From DATBGZ01 sp036557785 (lineage in GTDB: Bacteria > Actinomycetota > Actinomycetes > Mycobacteriales > Micromonosporaceae), in NCBI GenBank assembly GCA_036557785.1, contig DATBGZ010000017.1, positions 1 to 64,000 of the forward strand: a stretch of DNA of 64,000 nt, in the 5' to 3' direction. A program made the translations under genes and the position numbers. Below are positions 16,746-25,145 of this stretch, one piece after another. The stretch's first letter is position 1, and each line of letters opens with the position of its first letter. The notes under the pieces were generated by a model. That model saw only the letters and a program-made list of their open reading frames with translations, did no database searches and was not told the DNA's origin.

Positions 16746-17456
16746 TCACGGGAGGCGGGCGCGCTTGGCCTCCCCGGCAGCCGGGCGGATCTTCAGCTTG
16801 CCCTTGCTGATGACGGCGACCCGCTGCGCTCGGCGGGCCACGGAGCTGTCGTGGGTCACCATGATCACCGTCAGCCCGCGCTCGCGCCACAACGTCTCGA
16901 TCATCCCGATGATCTCGTCACGGGTGTCCTCGTCCAGATTGCCCGTGGGCTCGTCGGCGAGGATCACCTTGGGCTGCTTGACGAGGGCGCGCGCGATGGC
17001 GACCCGCTGCTGTTGACCCCCGGAGAGTTCCGAGGGCAGGTGGTGCAGACGGTCGGCGAGGTTCACTTCGGCCAACGCCTCGCGGGCGCGTTCGCGGCGC
17101 TCGGCGGCGGGGATGCGGAGCGGGACGAGCGCCGCTTCGACGTTCTCTGCCGCGGTCAGGGTCGGCACGAGGTTGAACGTCTGGAAGATGAAGCCGAAGC
17201 TGCGGGCCCGCAACTGCGCGACCCGGGACTCGCTCATCGTCGCGAGATCGTCGCCGTCGAAGATCACCTTCCCGACGCTCGGCCGGTCGAGGCCGCCCAG
17301 CATCTGCAGCAGCGTGCTCTTGCCATGGCCGGTCGGGCCCTGGATCGCGAGCAGCTCCCCGTCCGCAAGGGACAGATCGACGCCGGCGAGCGCGGTGACC
17401 GGGCCGCGCTTGGTCTGGTACCGCTTGGTCACGCCGGTCAGCTCGTACATCGTCAT
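16746..17456 (-). CDS. ABC transporter ATP-binding protein (MacB/LolD type)
   Basis: A 236-residue nucleotide-binding subunit with Walker A GPTGHGKST, signature LSGGQQQRVAIARA and Walker B VILADEPTGNLDEDT. The His in Walker A in place of Ser is unusual but keeps the GKST core. The final residues are basic. It lies downstream of the FtsX-type permease at 17569 on the same strand, so the two form an exporter separate from the one at 12.6-14.5 kb. The 112 bp between them carries 31 bp repeats. Confidence 0.93.
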   Translation of the reverse strand: MTMYELTGVTKRYQTKRGPVTALAGVDLSLADGELLAIQGPTGHGKSTLLQMLGGLDRPSVGKVIFDGDDLATMSESRVAQLRARSFGFIFQTFNLVPTLTAAENVEAALVPLRIPAAERRERAREALAEVNLADRLHHLPSELSGGQQQRVAIARALVKQPKVILADEPTGNLDEDTRDEIIGMIETLWRERGLTVIMVTHDSSVARRAQRVAVISKGKLKIRPAAGEAKRARLP

Positions 17457-17492
17457 TGCTCCTTGACTCTCGTGCGCGTGTCAGCAAGCGAC

Positions 17493-17560
17493 CTTGCCAT
17501 TTGCTCAGCGTGAGCACGGTGCACTTGCCATCTGCTCAGCGTGAGGACGGTGCCCTTGCT
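17493..17560. repeat. 31 bp tandem repeat between permease and ATPase genes
   Basis: CTTGCCATTTGCTCAGCGTG begins a 31 bp unit at 17493-17523 that is repeated with few changes at 17524-17554 and partly again (CTTGCTCACG). The core GGTGCCCTTGCT is the reverse complement of the motif in the repeats at 23.4 and 25.1 kb, which show the same 31 bp spacing. Confidence 0.75.
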
Positions 17561-17568
17561 CACGCGGG

Positions 17569-19059
17569 TCAGTCGATGCGGCGCAGGGCGTCGGCGGGGC
17601 GCAGGCGCGATGCCCGCCAGGCGCCGAAGCCGCCGGCGACGAGCCCGCCCGCGACGGCGAGCCCGACGGCCAGGCCGATCGCGGAGATCGTCACCGGTGC
17701 GCTCAGAGGGACGGCGACCGTGCTCGCGGCCCGGAATGCGGCACCCGCCGCGCCGGGGAACGATCCCTGCCCGCCCGGGTTGGCACTGGCAAGGGCCCCG
17801 CCCCGTGAGCCGTTGCCGCCGAACCCGGTGAACGTCGCGTTGCCGCCGAAGCCCGCGGCGACCTGGGCGGTCAGGTTGGGCGCCAGGCTGGAGACGAGAT
17901 ACGCGCCGAGCAGGCCCAGCCCGATGCCGAGCACGCCGCCGATGAGCCCATGCACGACGGACTCGCCGACGACCTGGCCGACGATCCGCCGTCCGCTCCA
18001 GCCGAGCGCCTTGAGGGTGCCGAACTCGCGCACCCGCCGGGCCACGCCCGCGATCGTGAACAGCGCCGCCACCGCGAACGCGGCCACGAGGACGAGGATG
18101 GCCAGCCAACGGCCGAGGTTGTCGGCGAGGTTGGCCGCGCTGGACAAGGAACCGGAGATCTGCGAGGCGAGGTCGCTCGCCGTGGTCACCGTGGCATCGG
18201 GCATGGCCGCCTGGATCTGCGCCTGCGCGGCCGAGACGTCACCGGCGCCGGTGGCTTGCACATAGATTGTTGTCACCTCGTCCGCCTGGCTCGCCAGCTT
18301 CTGCGCGGTGCCCAGCGGAAGGTAGACATTTGTGGTGTCGCCGGCCGCCGAGGAGACGACGCCCACGATCGAGACCTTGGTGCCGGTGACGGTCAGTGTG
18401 CCGTCGACCGCGAGGTTCTTCTCGTTGGCGTAGGTGGCGCTCACCAGAGCGACGTCGGAGGTGGCGTCGGCCGTGGTGAAGCTGCGCCCCTGCGTCAGGG
18501 TCGCGGACGAGAGCGGCCCGACGTCCAGGGCGCCGACGTCGACGCCATCGATGGTGAACGAGTTCACGTCGATCTGTGGGCGCTGGCCCCCAGCGAATCC
18601 GCCGCGGGGGTCGCCCGTGCCGTCCGAGTTCGGGGACCGGCGCGTGAAGTCTCCGGTGACCGCGACGTCGGTGAGCGCCAGGCTGCCCACCGCGCGGGCC
18701 ACGTGTGACTGGCTGGCGACCGTGTCGATCGTCTTGGCGTCCATCGCGGTGACCCCACGCCCCACGGTGAGCCGGTCCTGCGTCACGGTGGTCGCGTTGG
18801 TGTCGCCCGAACCGAAGTCGAACCGCCCGCGCCCGTCGTCGGTGCCCGGGGTGATCTTCTGGCTCACCGTCATGTCGGTGCCCACGCCGTAGAGCGAGCT
18901 GAGCACCGTGGCCTGAGCGTCGGCCACACCCCGGGACGCGGCGCTCACGGTGATCACGAGGCCGATGCCGACAGCGAGGCCGAGGGCGATGACGACGGTG
19001 TGCCGGGTCCGCTTGCGCAGCTCCCGGTTGAGGTAGGTGAGGAACACGGTCGGTGGCAC
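17569..19059 (-). CDS. ABC transporter permease (FtsX/MacB family)
   Basis: A 496-residue permease. The N-terminal helix lies near residues 20-42 (VVIALGLAVGIGLVITVSA). A large extracellular domain then covers about residues 45-325, and three more helices lie in the C-terminal part. FtsX coupling residues appear as VREFGTLKALGWSGRRIVGQ. Between the last two helices is an unusual Gly/Ala/Asn-rich insert (about residues 390-435, with GFGGNATFTGFGGNG) that other family members generally lack. The partner ATPase is encoded downstream at 16746. It is divergent from the DrrAB-type genes at 19312. Confidence 0.92.
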   Translation of the reverse strand: MPPTVFLTYLNRELRKRTRHTVVIALGLAVGIGLVITVSAASRGVADAQATVLSSLYGVGTDMTVSQKITPGTDDGRGRFDFGSGDTNATTVTQDRLTVGRGVTAMDAKTIDTVASQSHVARAVGSLALTDVAVTGDFTRRSPNSDGTGDPRGGFAGGQRPQIDVNSFTIDGVDVGALDVGPLSSATLTQGRSFTTADATSDVALVSATYANEKNLAVDGTLTVTGTKVSIVGVVSSAAGDTTNVYLPLGTAQKLASQADEVTTIYVQATGAGDVSAAQAQIQAAMPDATVTTASDLASQISGSLSSAANLADNLGRWLAILVLVAAFAVAALFTIAGVARRVREFGTLKALGWSGRRIVGQVVGESVVHGLIGGVLGIGLGLLGAYLVSSLAPNLTAQVAAGFGGNATFTGFGGNGSRGGALASANPGGQGSFPGAAGAAFRAASTVAVPLSAPVTISAIGLAVGLAVAGGLVAGGFGAWRASRLRPADALRRID

Positions 19060-19311
19060 CTTTCCGGTTTCGCATCAGGTCCGGCTCGCATCAGGGGTGC
19101 GGCGAACATGTTCCGGTCGGTACCTGGTAAGTGCCTGCGAGGCGCCTGTGTACGGGCCCAGAGTGTCCCGAGGTCGCCCGCCCGGGTGACCGGCCGGGAC
19201 CGTGGGTCACCACGCGACTGCCAGGATCGCGGCCAGCCCCTCTTGCCTCACGGGCGTATTTCATCTAGCGTTGACTTTCGTGACGACGATCTTCGTACGG
19301 CTGGTGTCGCC

Positions 19312-20052
19312 GTGACGGCGGCCGGTACTGCCGCGGTCGAGGTGCGCGATCTCGTGGTGCGCCGGGGCAAGCGTGAGGTGCTGCACGGTCTGACTTGTGT
19401 CATCCCCGGCGGCAGCGTGACCGGGCTGCTCGGTCCCAGCGGCAGCGGCAAGACGACCCTGATGCGCGCGATCGTCGGCGTGCAGAAGGTGGCGTCGGGC
19501 TCGGTAACCGTCCTGGGCCAGCCCGCCGGCTCACGCGCGCTGCGGTCAACCGTGGGGTACCTGACGCAGGCTCCCAGCATCTACAGCGACCTGACGGTCC
19601 GCGAAAACGCGCAATACTTCGCCTCCCTCTACAAGGGAGTGTCACGCTCCGACGCCGACGCCACGGTGGCCGCGGTAGGGCTGGGCGACCACATGCAGCA
19701 GTTGGTGCGCGACCTCTCCGGCGGTCAGTGGGCCCGGGCCAGCCTCGCCTGCACGCTGGTGAGCCGCCCGCAGGTGCTCATCCTCGACGAACCGACGGTA
19801 GGTCAGGACCCGGTGCTGCGCGACGACCTGTGGCAGCAGTTCCGGGCCGCCGCGGCGGACGGCACGACCGTCCTCGTCTCCAGCCACGTGATGGACGAGG
19901 CCGGCCGCTGCGACCGGCTCCTGCTCATCCGTGAGGGCAACCTGATCGCCGACGCGCCACCGGAGGCGGTGCGGGCCGCGACCAGCACCACCGATCTCGA
20001 GTCGGCGTTCCTGCATCTGATCCGAAGTGGACAGACGGTGATGGCATCATGA
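19312..20052 (+). CDS. ABC transporter ATP-binding protein (DrrA type)
   Basis: A 246-residue ATPase with Walker A GPSGSGKTTLM, signature LSGGQWARASLA, Walker B VLILDEPTVGQDP and a switch His in VSSHVMDEAGRC. The layout fits the DrrA/CcmA drug and lipid exporter subfamily. The frame is open further upstream, but the family begins at the beta-strand VEVRDLVVRRG, so I chose the GTG at 19312. A TTGACT hexamer about 40 bp upstream could be a -35 box. It overlaps the permease gene by ATGA. Confidence 0.93.
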   Translation: MTAAGTAAVEVRDLVVRRGKREVLHGLTCVIPGGSVTGLLGPSGSGKTTLMRAIVGVQKVASGSVTVLGQPAGSRALRSTVGYLTQAPSIYSDLTVRENAQYFASLYKGVSRSDADATVAAVGLGDHMQQLVRDLSGGQWARASLACTLVSRPQVLILDEPTVGQDPVLRDDLWQQFRAAAADGTTVLVSSHVMDEAGRCDRLLLIREGNLIADAPPEAVRAATSTTDLESAFLHLIRSGQTVMAS

Positions 20053-20789
20053 GCACGTCGATCTATGCCAGCACGGTGCGTCGCATCCTGGGGCAACTGC
20101 GCCACGACAACCGCACCATCGGGCTGCTCATCGTGGTGCCGCCGCTGCTGCTGACGCTGCTCTACTACATGTTCAAGGCGGACAACCCGTTCCTCTTCCA
20201 GGGCGTGGCGCGCACGATGCTCGGCATCTTCCCCTTCGTGATCATGTTCCTCATCACCAGCATCGCGATGCTGCGGGAGCGCACCACGGGGACCCTGGAG
20301 CGGCTGCTCACCACGCCGCTGGGCAAGCTCGACCTGCTCTTCGGCTATGGCAGCGCGTTCGGGTTGGCCGCCGCCGTCCAGGCGAGCATCGCCTGCGGCG
20401 TGGCGTACGTCTTCCTGGACCTGAAGACCGCCGGCAGCGCGGGCCTGGTCATCGTCATCGCGGTCGCCAATGCCGTGCTCGGGGTGGCGCTCGGGCTGCT
20501 CTGCAGCGCGTTCGCCCGCACCGAGTTCCAGGCCGTGCAGTTCATGCCGGTGGTGGTGATCCCACAACTGCTCCTGTGTGGACTGTTCGTCGACCGTGGC
20601 CACATGGCGGGTTGGCTGCAGGCGGTGAGCAACGTGCTGCCGATGACGTACTCGGTCGAGGCGCTGCAGCAGGTCGGCAGCTTCGCCAGTCCCACCACCA
20701 CCATGTGGAAGGACCTGGCGATCGTGGTCGGGTGCGTCGTGGTCGCGCTCACACTCGGTGCCGCGACGCTCCGCCGACGTACGGCCTGA
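20049..20789 (+). CDS. ABC-2 type permease (DrrB type)
   Basis: A 246-residue six-helix membrane protein of the ABC-2 family. It has LIVVPPLLLTLLYYMF near the front and the conserved cytosolic loop MLRERTTGTLERLLTTPLGK in the middle. The later helices are LVIVIAVANAVLGVALGL and MPVVVIPQLLLCGLFV. With the preceding ATPase it would export a lipophilic substrate or drug. The TetR gene starts just after it and probably controls the set. Confidence 0.93.
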   Translation: MSTSIYASTVRRILGQLRHDNRTIGLLIVVPPLLLTLLYYMFKADNPFLFQGVARTMLGIFPFVIMFLITSIAMLRERTTGTLERLLTTPLGKLDLLFGYGSAFGLAAAVQASIACGVAYVFLDLKTAGSAGLVIVIAVANAVLGVALGLLCSAFARTEFQAVQFMPVVVIPQLLLCGLFVDRGHMAGWLQAVSNVLPMTYSVEALQQVGSFASPTTTMWKDLAIVVGCVVVALTLGAATLRRRTA

Positions 20790-20811
20790 TCAGAGCCTTG
20801 GTGTCGGTCTG

Positions 20812-21411
20812 GTGGCACGCACGGGGCGACGGCCGGGCAACCCGGACACGCGGGAGGCGATCCTCGTCGCCGCACGGGACGCCTTCGCCGATCGCGGTTT
20901 CGACGGCGCCTCGATCCGGGCCATCGCGACCGCGGCCGGGGTCGACCCCGCGCTCGTGCACCACTACTACGGTTCCAAGGACCAGCTCTTCCTGGAGTCG
21001 ATGCGGGTGCCGATCGACCCGGGCGCCGCGATCAGCGCGGCGCTCGGCGGCGGAGTCGACGGGGCGGGGGAGCGGCTGGTCCGCATGCTGCTGACCATCT
21101 GGGACTCCCCGGCCGGGATCGGGGCGGCCGCGGTGATCCGCAGCGCGGTGAGCAACGAGACCTTCGCCCGGATGCTGCGCGAGTTCATCGCCCGCGTGAT
21201 CATGCGGCGCATCGCGAAGAGCCTGGACCTCGACCCGGCCGAGGCACCGATGCGCACGGGTCTGGTCGCGACCCAGGTGGCGGGCCTGATCCTCACCCGG
21301 TACATCGTGCAGGTCCAGCCGCTGGCCAGCGCCCCGCCGGAGGTCCTCGTCGGTCTCATCGGCCCCACCGTGCAGCGGTACCTCACCGCTCCCCTGCCCG
21401 ACCTGACCTGA
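20812..21411 (+). CDS. TetR family transcriptional regulator
   Basis: A regulator of about 199 residues. The helix-turn-helix region reads TREAILVAARDAFADRGF, then ASIRAIATAAGVDPALVHHY, then YGSKDQLF, all in the first 60 residues. The C-terminal domain resembles the TetR_C group found beside DrrAB exporters. The frame is open from the GTG at 20758, but that overlaps the permease; the GTG at 20812 gives the usual short N-terminus (ARTGRRPGNPDT). It probably represses the exporter genes in front of it. Confidence 0.9.
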   Translation: MARTGRRPGNPDTREAILVAARDAFADRGFDGASIRAIATAAGVDPALVHHYYGSKDQLFLESMRVPIDPGAAISAALGGGVDGAGERLVRMLLTIWDSPAGIGAAAVIRSAVSNETFARMLREFIARVIMRRIAKSLDLDPAEAPMRTGLVATQVAGLILTRYIVQVQPLASAPPEVLVGLIGPTVQRYLTAPLPDLT

Positions 21412-21453
21412 ACGCTCCCGGCGGCCGGCTCGCCCGTACCGGAGAATCGACCC

Positions 21454-21831
21454 ATGAGCCTTGACCCCTCGATCGCGGCGCGCCTCAAGCGCGACCCGGC
21501 GGGCCTCGTCGCGGCGGTGGTGCAGGAGCACGACACGGGTGAGGTCCTCATGCTCGCCTGGATGGACGACGAGGCGCTGCACCGCACGCTCACGACGGGC
21601 CGGGCCACCTACTACTCCCGCAGCCGTGGCACGATCTGGGTCAAGGGCGACACGTCCGGGCACCACCAGTACGTACGGTCGGTGGCGCTGGACTGCGACG
21701 GGGACGCGCTGCTGGTGCGGGTGCACCAGGTCGGCGCGGCCTGCCACACGGGCGAGCGCACCTGCTTCTTCACCGACCTGCCCGCCACCAACGTGCCCGC
21801 CGCGGTACCCACCGAGGGAGACGAGTCGTGA
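21454..21831 (+). CDS. hisI: Phosphoribosyl-AMP cyclohydrolase
   Basis: A 125-residue enzyme that opens the adenine ring of phosphoribosyl-AMP in the third step of histidine synthesis, in the cytosol. Family motifs are plain: VLMLAWMDDEAL, YYSRSRGTIWVKGDTSGH, the metal-binding LDCDGDALL and ACHTGERTCF with the zinc cysteines. It overlaps trpE by ATGA-like spacing (21828-21831). That hisI-trpE link is common in actinobacteria. No other his genes are present in the window. Confidence 0.97.
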   Translation: MSLDPSIAARLKRDPAGLVAAVVQEHDTGEVLMLAWMDDEALHRTLTTGRATYYSRSRGTIWVKGDTSGHHQYVRSVALDCDGDALLVRVHQVGAACHTGERTCFFTDLPATNVPAAVPTEGDES

Positions 21832-23360
21832 CTACCGGTGTCGTCGCTCCCGACGAGCGCACCTTCCTCGGGCTCGCCCGCGACCATCGCGTGGTGCCGG
21901 TCACGCGGCGGCTGCTCGCGGATGGCGAGACCCCGGTCGGGGTCTACCGCAAGCTCGCGGGCGGCCCTGGCACGTTCCTGCTGGAGTCGGCCGAGCACGG
22001 GGCGGCCTCCGGTGGCACCGCGTGGAGCCGGTACTCGTTCATCGGCGTACGGTCCCTCGCCACGCTCACCGAGAAGGACGGCACGGCGGTCTGGCTCGGC
22101 ACCCCGCCCGCCGGCGTGCCGACCACGGGCGATCCGGTGACCGTGTTGCGCGAGACCGTACGGGCGCTGACCTCCGGCGGCGGCGCGACCACCGCCGTGG
22201 CGTTGCCGCCCCTGACCGGCGGGCTGGTCGGCTTCCTCTCCTACGACGTGGTGCGCCGCTTCGAGCGCCTGCCCGAGCTCGCCGCGGACGACCTGCGCAT
22301 GCCTGAGTTGGGCATGGTGCTCGCCACCGACCTCGTGGTGCTCGACCACTTCGAGGGCTCGGCCCTGCTCGTCGCGAACGCCATCCTGCCGCCCAAGCCC
22401 ACGAAGGCCGCCGCGACCGCCGCCTACCACCAGGCGATCGGCCGGCTGGACGCGATGACCACGGCGCTGTCCCGGCCGACCCCACCCATGGTCTCCACTG
22501 TGGAGCATCCAGGCGTGGGCAGGTTCGCGTCCCGGACCCCGGACGGGCTGCACCCGAAGGCGGTGGAGTCCGCCAAGGAGGCCATCCGCGATGGCGAGTG
22601 CTTCCAGATCGTTGTGGCGCAACGCTTCGAGCGGCCGACCGAGGCAGACCCGCTGGACATCTACCGGGTGCTGCGCTCGACCAACCCGTCGCCCTACATG
22701 TACCTGCTTCGCTTCGACGGGTTCGACGTCGTGGGCTCCTCACCCGAGGCGCACCTCAAGGTGACGGGCCGGCGCGCGCTGCTGCACCCGATCGCGGGGA
22801 CGAGGTGGCGCGGCGCCACCCCGGAGGAGGACGCGCGGCTCGCCAGTGACCTGCTCGCCGACCCGAAGGAGCGCGCGGAGCATGTGATGCTCGTCGATCT
22901 CGGCCGCAACGACCTGGGCCGGGTCTGCAAGCCCGGCACGGTCGAGGTTCCCGAGTTCGCCACGATCGAGCGGTACAGCCATGTCATGCACATCGTCTCC
23001 ACGGTGGTCGGCGAGCTGCGCGACGACCAGACCGCCTTCGACGCGCTGGTGGCCACCTACCCGGCCGGCACGCTGACCGGGGCCCCGAAGGTGCGGGCGA
23101 TGCAGCTCATCGAGGAGCTGGAGCCGACCCGGCGCGGGGTGTACGGCGGGATCGTGGGCTACTTCGGCTTCGGCGGAGACCTCGACACGGCGATCACGAT
23201 CCGTACCGCCCTGCTGCGCGACGGGATCGCCTATGTCCAGGCCGGCGGTGGCGTCGTGGCGGATTCCGACCCCGCGGCCGAGGAGCAGGAGACGCGCAAC
23301 AAGGCCGCGGCCGTGCTCGCCGCCATCGCCGCCGCCGAGACCCTCAAGCCCGCCCGATGA
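21828..23360 (+). CDS. trpE: Anthranilate synthase component I
   Basis: A 510-residue chorismate-using enzyme that makes anthranilate with ammonia supplied by TrpG. The N-terminal domain carries the tryptophan-feedback region (LLESAEHG...). The C-terminal chorismate-binding domain has PIAGTRWRG, MLVDLGRNDLGRV, ATYPAGTLTGAPKVRAM and the end motif VQAGGGVVADSDP. The start is a GTG overlapping hisI. No trpG or trpD gene lies in the window, so those subunits must be encoded elsewhere. It overlaps the next gene by 4 bp. Confidence 0.97.
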   Translation: MTTGVVAPDERTFLGLARDHRVVPVTRRLLADGETPVGVYRKLAGGPGTFLLESAEHGAASGGTAWSRYSFIGVRSLATLTEKDGTAVWLGTPPAGVPTTGDPVTVLRETVRALTSGGGATTAVALPPLTGGLVGFLSYDVVRRFERLPELAADDLRMPELGMVLATDLVVLDHFEGSALLVANAILPPKPTKAAATAAYHQAIGRLDAMTTALSRPTPPMVSTVEHPGVGRFASRTPDGLHPKAVESAKEAIRDGECFQIVVAQRFERPTEADPLDIYRVLRSTNPSPYMYLLRFDGFDVVGSSPEAHLKVTGRRALLHPIAGTRWRGATPEEDARLASDLLADPKERAEHVMLVDLGRNDLGRVCKPGTVEVPEFATIERYSHVMHIVSTVVGELRDDQTAFDALVATYPAGTLTGAPKVRAMQLIEELEPTRRGVYGGIVGYFGFGGDLDTAITIRTALLRDGIAYVQAGGGVVADSDPAAEEQETRNKAAAVLAAIAAAETLKPAR

Positions 23361-23959
23361 CCAGTGCGAGGAAGGTGCCCTCCTTGACCCCTGGTGTCGA
23401 GCAAGGTGCCCCTCCTGACACTGGAGCCGGGGCGCGCGGGCGGCGAGGGCTCGCGATGGCGGTCGTGGCGACGGCGATCGGGGCGGGGTTGGTGCTGCTG
23501 GCCGCCTCGCGCGCGTGGTCTCGCGAGACGGTCGCCAAGCCGCCGCCGCTGAGCCCACAGCTGATCGTCCACACGGGAGCGTCGCTCGCCCCGGCGCTGC
23601 CCGCGCTCGGCCTGGTCGCGCTGGCTGGGGCCGGCGGGTTGCTCGCCACCCGGGGCGCCGCGCGGCGGGCGGTCGGTGCGCTCCTGGTCGCCGCGGGCGT
23701 CGGGATCCTCGCCCTCGCGATCCGGGTGCTCGCCGCGGGCGGGGTGGGCGCGGGCTGGCCCGCCCTGGTGCTCGTGGGCGCCGTGCTCGTCGCGGCCGCC
23801 GGCGTGCTCGCGGTACGCGATGGCGCCCGCTGGCCAGTGATGGGCAGCCGGTACGGCCGGGCCACCCGGAACGCCGCCCCTGCCTCCCCGGCCCGGTCAT
23901 CTGCCGGCACGGTCGAGCTGTGGGACGCCATCGAGCGTGGTGAAGATCCCACGCGTTAG
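23357..23959 (+). CDS. Trp-operon-associated membrane protein (TIGR02234 type)
   Basis: A 200-residue membrane protein placed directly after trpE, as the TIGR02234 family is in many actinobacteria. Helices are near residues 33-53 (MAVVATAIGAGLVLLAAS), 78-96, 105-128 and 135-153. The function is unknown; a link to tryptophan biosynthesis is inferred only from location. The ATG at 23357 overlaps trpE. However, the first 30 residues are encoded by a 31 bp repeat pair (23369-23412), and ATG 23456 would place the first helix right at the N-terminus, so the ancestral start may be the later one. Confidence 0.8.
   Translation: MTSARKVPSLTPGVEQGAPPDTGAGARGRRGLAMAVVATAIGAGLVLLAASRAWSRETVAKPPPLSPQLIVHTGASLAPALPALGLVALAGAGGLLATRGAARRAVGALLVAAGVGILALAIRVLAAGGVGAGWPALVLVGAVLVAAAGVLAVRDGARWPVMGSRYGRATRNAAPASPARSSAGTVELWDAIERGEDPTR
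23369..23412. repeat. Paired motif with 31 bp spacing inside a gene start
   Basis: AGGAAGGTGCCC at 23369 and AGCAAGGTGCCC at 23400 are 31 bp apart. The same pair and spacing occur at 25083-25132, and in reverse complement at 17493-17560. This copy is read as the N-terminus of the TIGR02234-type gene. Confidence 0.7.
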
Positions 23960-23997
23960 TGACGGGGGGCGCGAGGCCCGGGTGCTTGAATGCACCG

Positions 23998-25071
23998 GTG
24001 CGCGCGATCGTGATGGACCGTTTCGCTGGGCCGCTCGAGGTGCGGGAGCTGCCCGACCCGGTAGCGCCCGACGGCGGGGTCGTCGTGCGGGTCAAGGCGA
24101 CCGGGCTGTGTCGCAGCGACTGGCACGCGTGGGCCGGCCACGACGACGACGTCGATGAGTTCCCGCATGTACCGGGCCACGAACTGGCCGGCGAGGTCGC
24201 CACGGTCGGTGCCGGCGTACGCCACTGGTCGGTGGGGGATCGGGTCACCGTGCCGTTCGTCGAGGGGTGCGGCGCGTGCCCGTGGTGCGCCTCCGGCAAC
24301 GCGCAGGTCTGTCCGAACCAGCAACAGCCCGGGTTCACGCACTGGGGCTCGTTCGCCGAGTACGTCGCGCTGCACGCGGCCGACACCAACCTGGTGGCGA
24401 TACCGGACGGCGTGTCCTACGAGGCTGCGGCCAGCCTGGGCTGCCGCTTCGCGACCGCGTACCGGGCGCTGACCGCCCGTGCCCGCGTGGTCAACGGCGA
24501 GTGGGTCACCGTGGTCGGCGCGGGGGGCGTGGGGTTGAGTGCCGTGCTGATCGCCAAGGCCCTGGGCGCCACCGTCGTCGCGGTCGACCGTACGGCCGCG
24601 GCCCTGGACGTGGCGAGCAGGCTCGGTGCCGACCATGTCGTGCTCGCCGACGGCACCGACGTACCGCTTCGGGTGCATGAGCTGACCGGCGGGGGCAGCC
24701 ACGTCGCCATCGACGCGCTCGGCAGCGAGCAGACGTGCGCCGACGCGATCCTGAGCCTGCGCCGCCGCGGTCGCCACGTGCAGGTGGGGCTGCTGCCGCG
24801 GGTCGCCGGGCCGGGGGAGCAGGGGCTGTCCGGCCATCCGCGCGTCGCGATGTCCCGGGCGATCGCCTGGGAACTGGATCTGCTGGGCAGCCACGGCATG
24901 GCGGCCGTGGACTACCCGCGCATGTTGGCCCTGATCACCAGCGGTGCGCTGCGCCCGCAGGATCTGATCGAGCGGGTGATCTCCCTCGCCGAGGCGGCCG
25001 CGCTCCTGCCGACCCTCGACACGGCGTCCCCAGCCGGCATGACGATGATCGACCCGCAGCGCGATCGGTAG
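23998..25071 (+). CDS. Zinc-dependent medium-chain alcohol dehydrogenase
   Basis: A 357-residue MDR-family oxidoreductase. The catalytic zinc region reads GLCRSDWHAW and HVPGHELAGEV (Cys, His-Glu). The structural zinc cluster is CGACPWCASGNAQVC. The NAD(P) fold is VVGAGGVGLSAVLIAKALGA, followed by an acidic position (VAVDR) that suggests NAD. This resembles the AdhP/YjmD-like group of alcohol and polyol dehydrogenases. The GTG at 23998 is chosen over the GTG at 23959 because the protein family starts at RAIVMDRF. It sits inside the interrupted trp region, with no obvious pathway partner. Confidence 0.9.
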   Translation: MRAIVMDRFAGPLEVRELPDPVAPDGGVVVRVKATGLCRSDWHAWAGHDDDVDEFPHVPGHELAGEVATVGAGVRHWSVGDRVTVPFVEGCGACPWCASGNAQVCPNQQQPGFTHWGSFAEYVALHAADTNLVAIPDGVSYEAAASLGCRFATAYRALTARARVVNGEWVTVVGAGGVGLSAVLIAKALGATVVAVDRTAAALDVASRLGADHVVLADGTDVPLRVHELTGGGSHVAIDALGSEQTCADAILSLRRRGRHVQVGLLPRVAGPGEQGLSGHPRVAMSRAIAWELDLLGSHGMAAVDYPRMLALITSGALRPQDLIERVISLAEAAALLPTLDTASPAGMTMIDPQRDR

Positions 25072-25082
25072 GGGGCGTCAAT

Positions 25083-25132
25083 GTTAGGAAGGGCACCCTG
25101 CATGACGCTCGGCGTTAGCAAGGGCACCCTGC
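25083..25132. repeat. Paired intergenic motif with 31 bp spacing
   Basis: GTTAGGAAGGGCACCCTGC at 25083-25101 and GTTAGCAAGGGCACCCTGC at 25114-25132 differ by one base and are 31 bp apart. They fill the 74 bp gap between two convergent stops. A transcription or RNA-processing role is possible; related pairs occur at 17.5 and 23.4 kb. Confidence 0.8.
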
Positions 25133-25145
25133 AAACACCCCAGGG

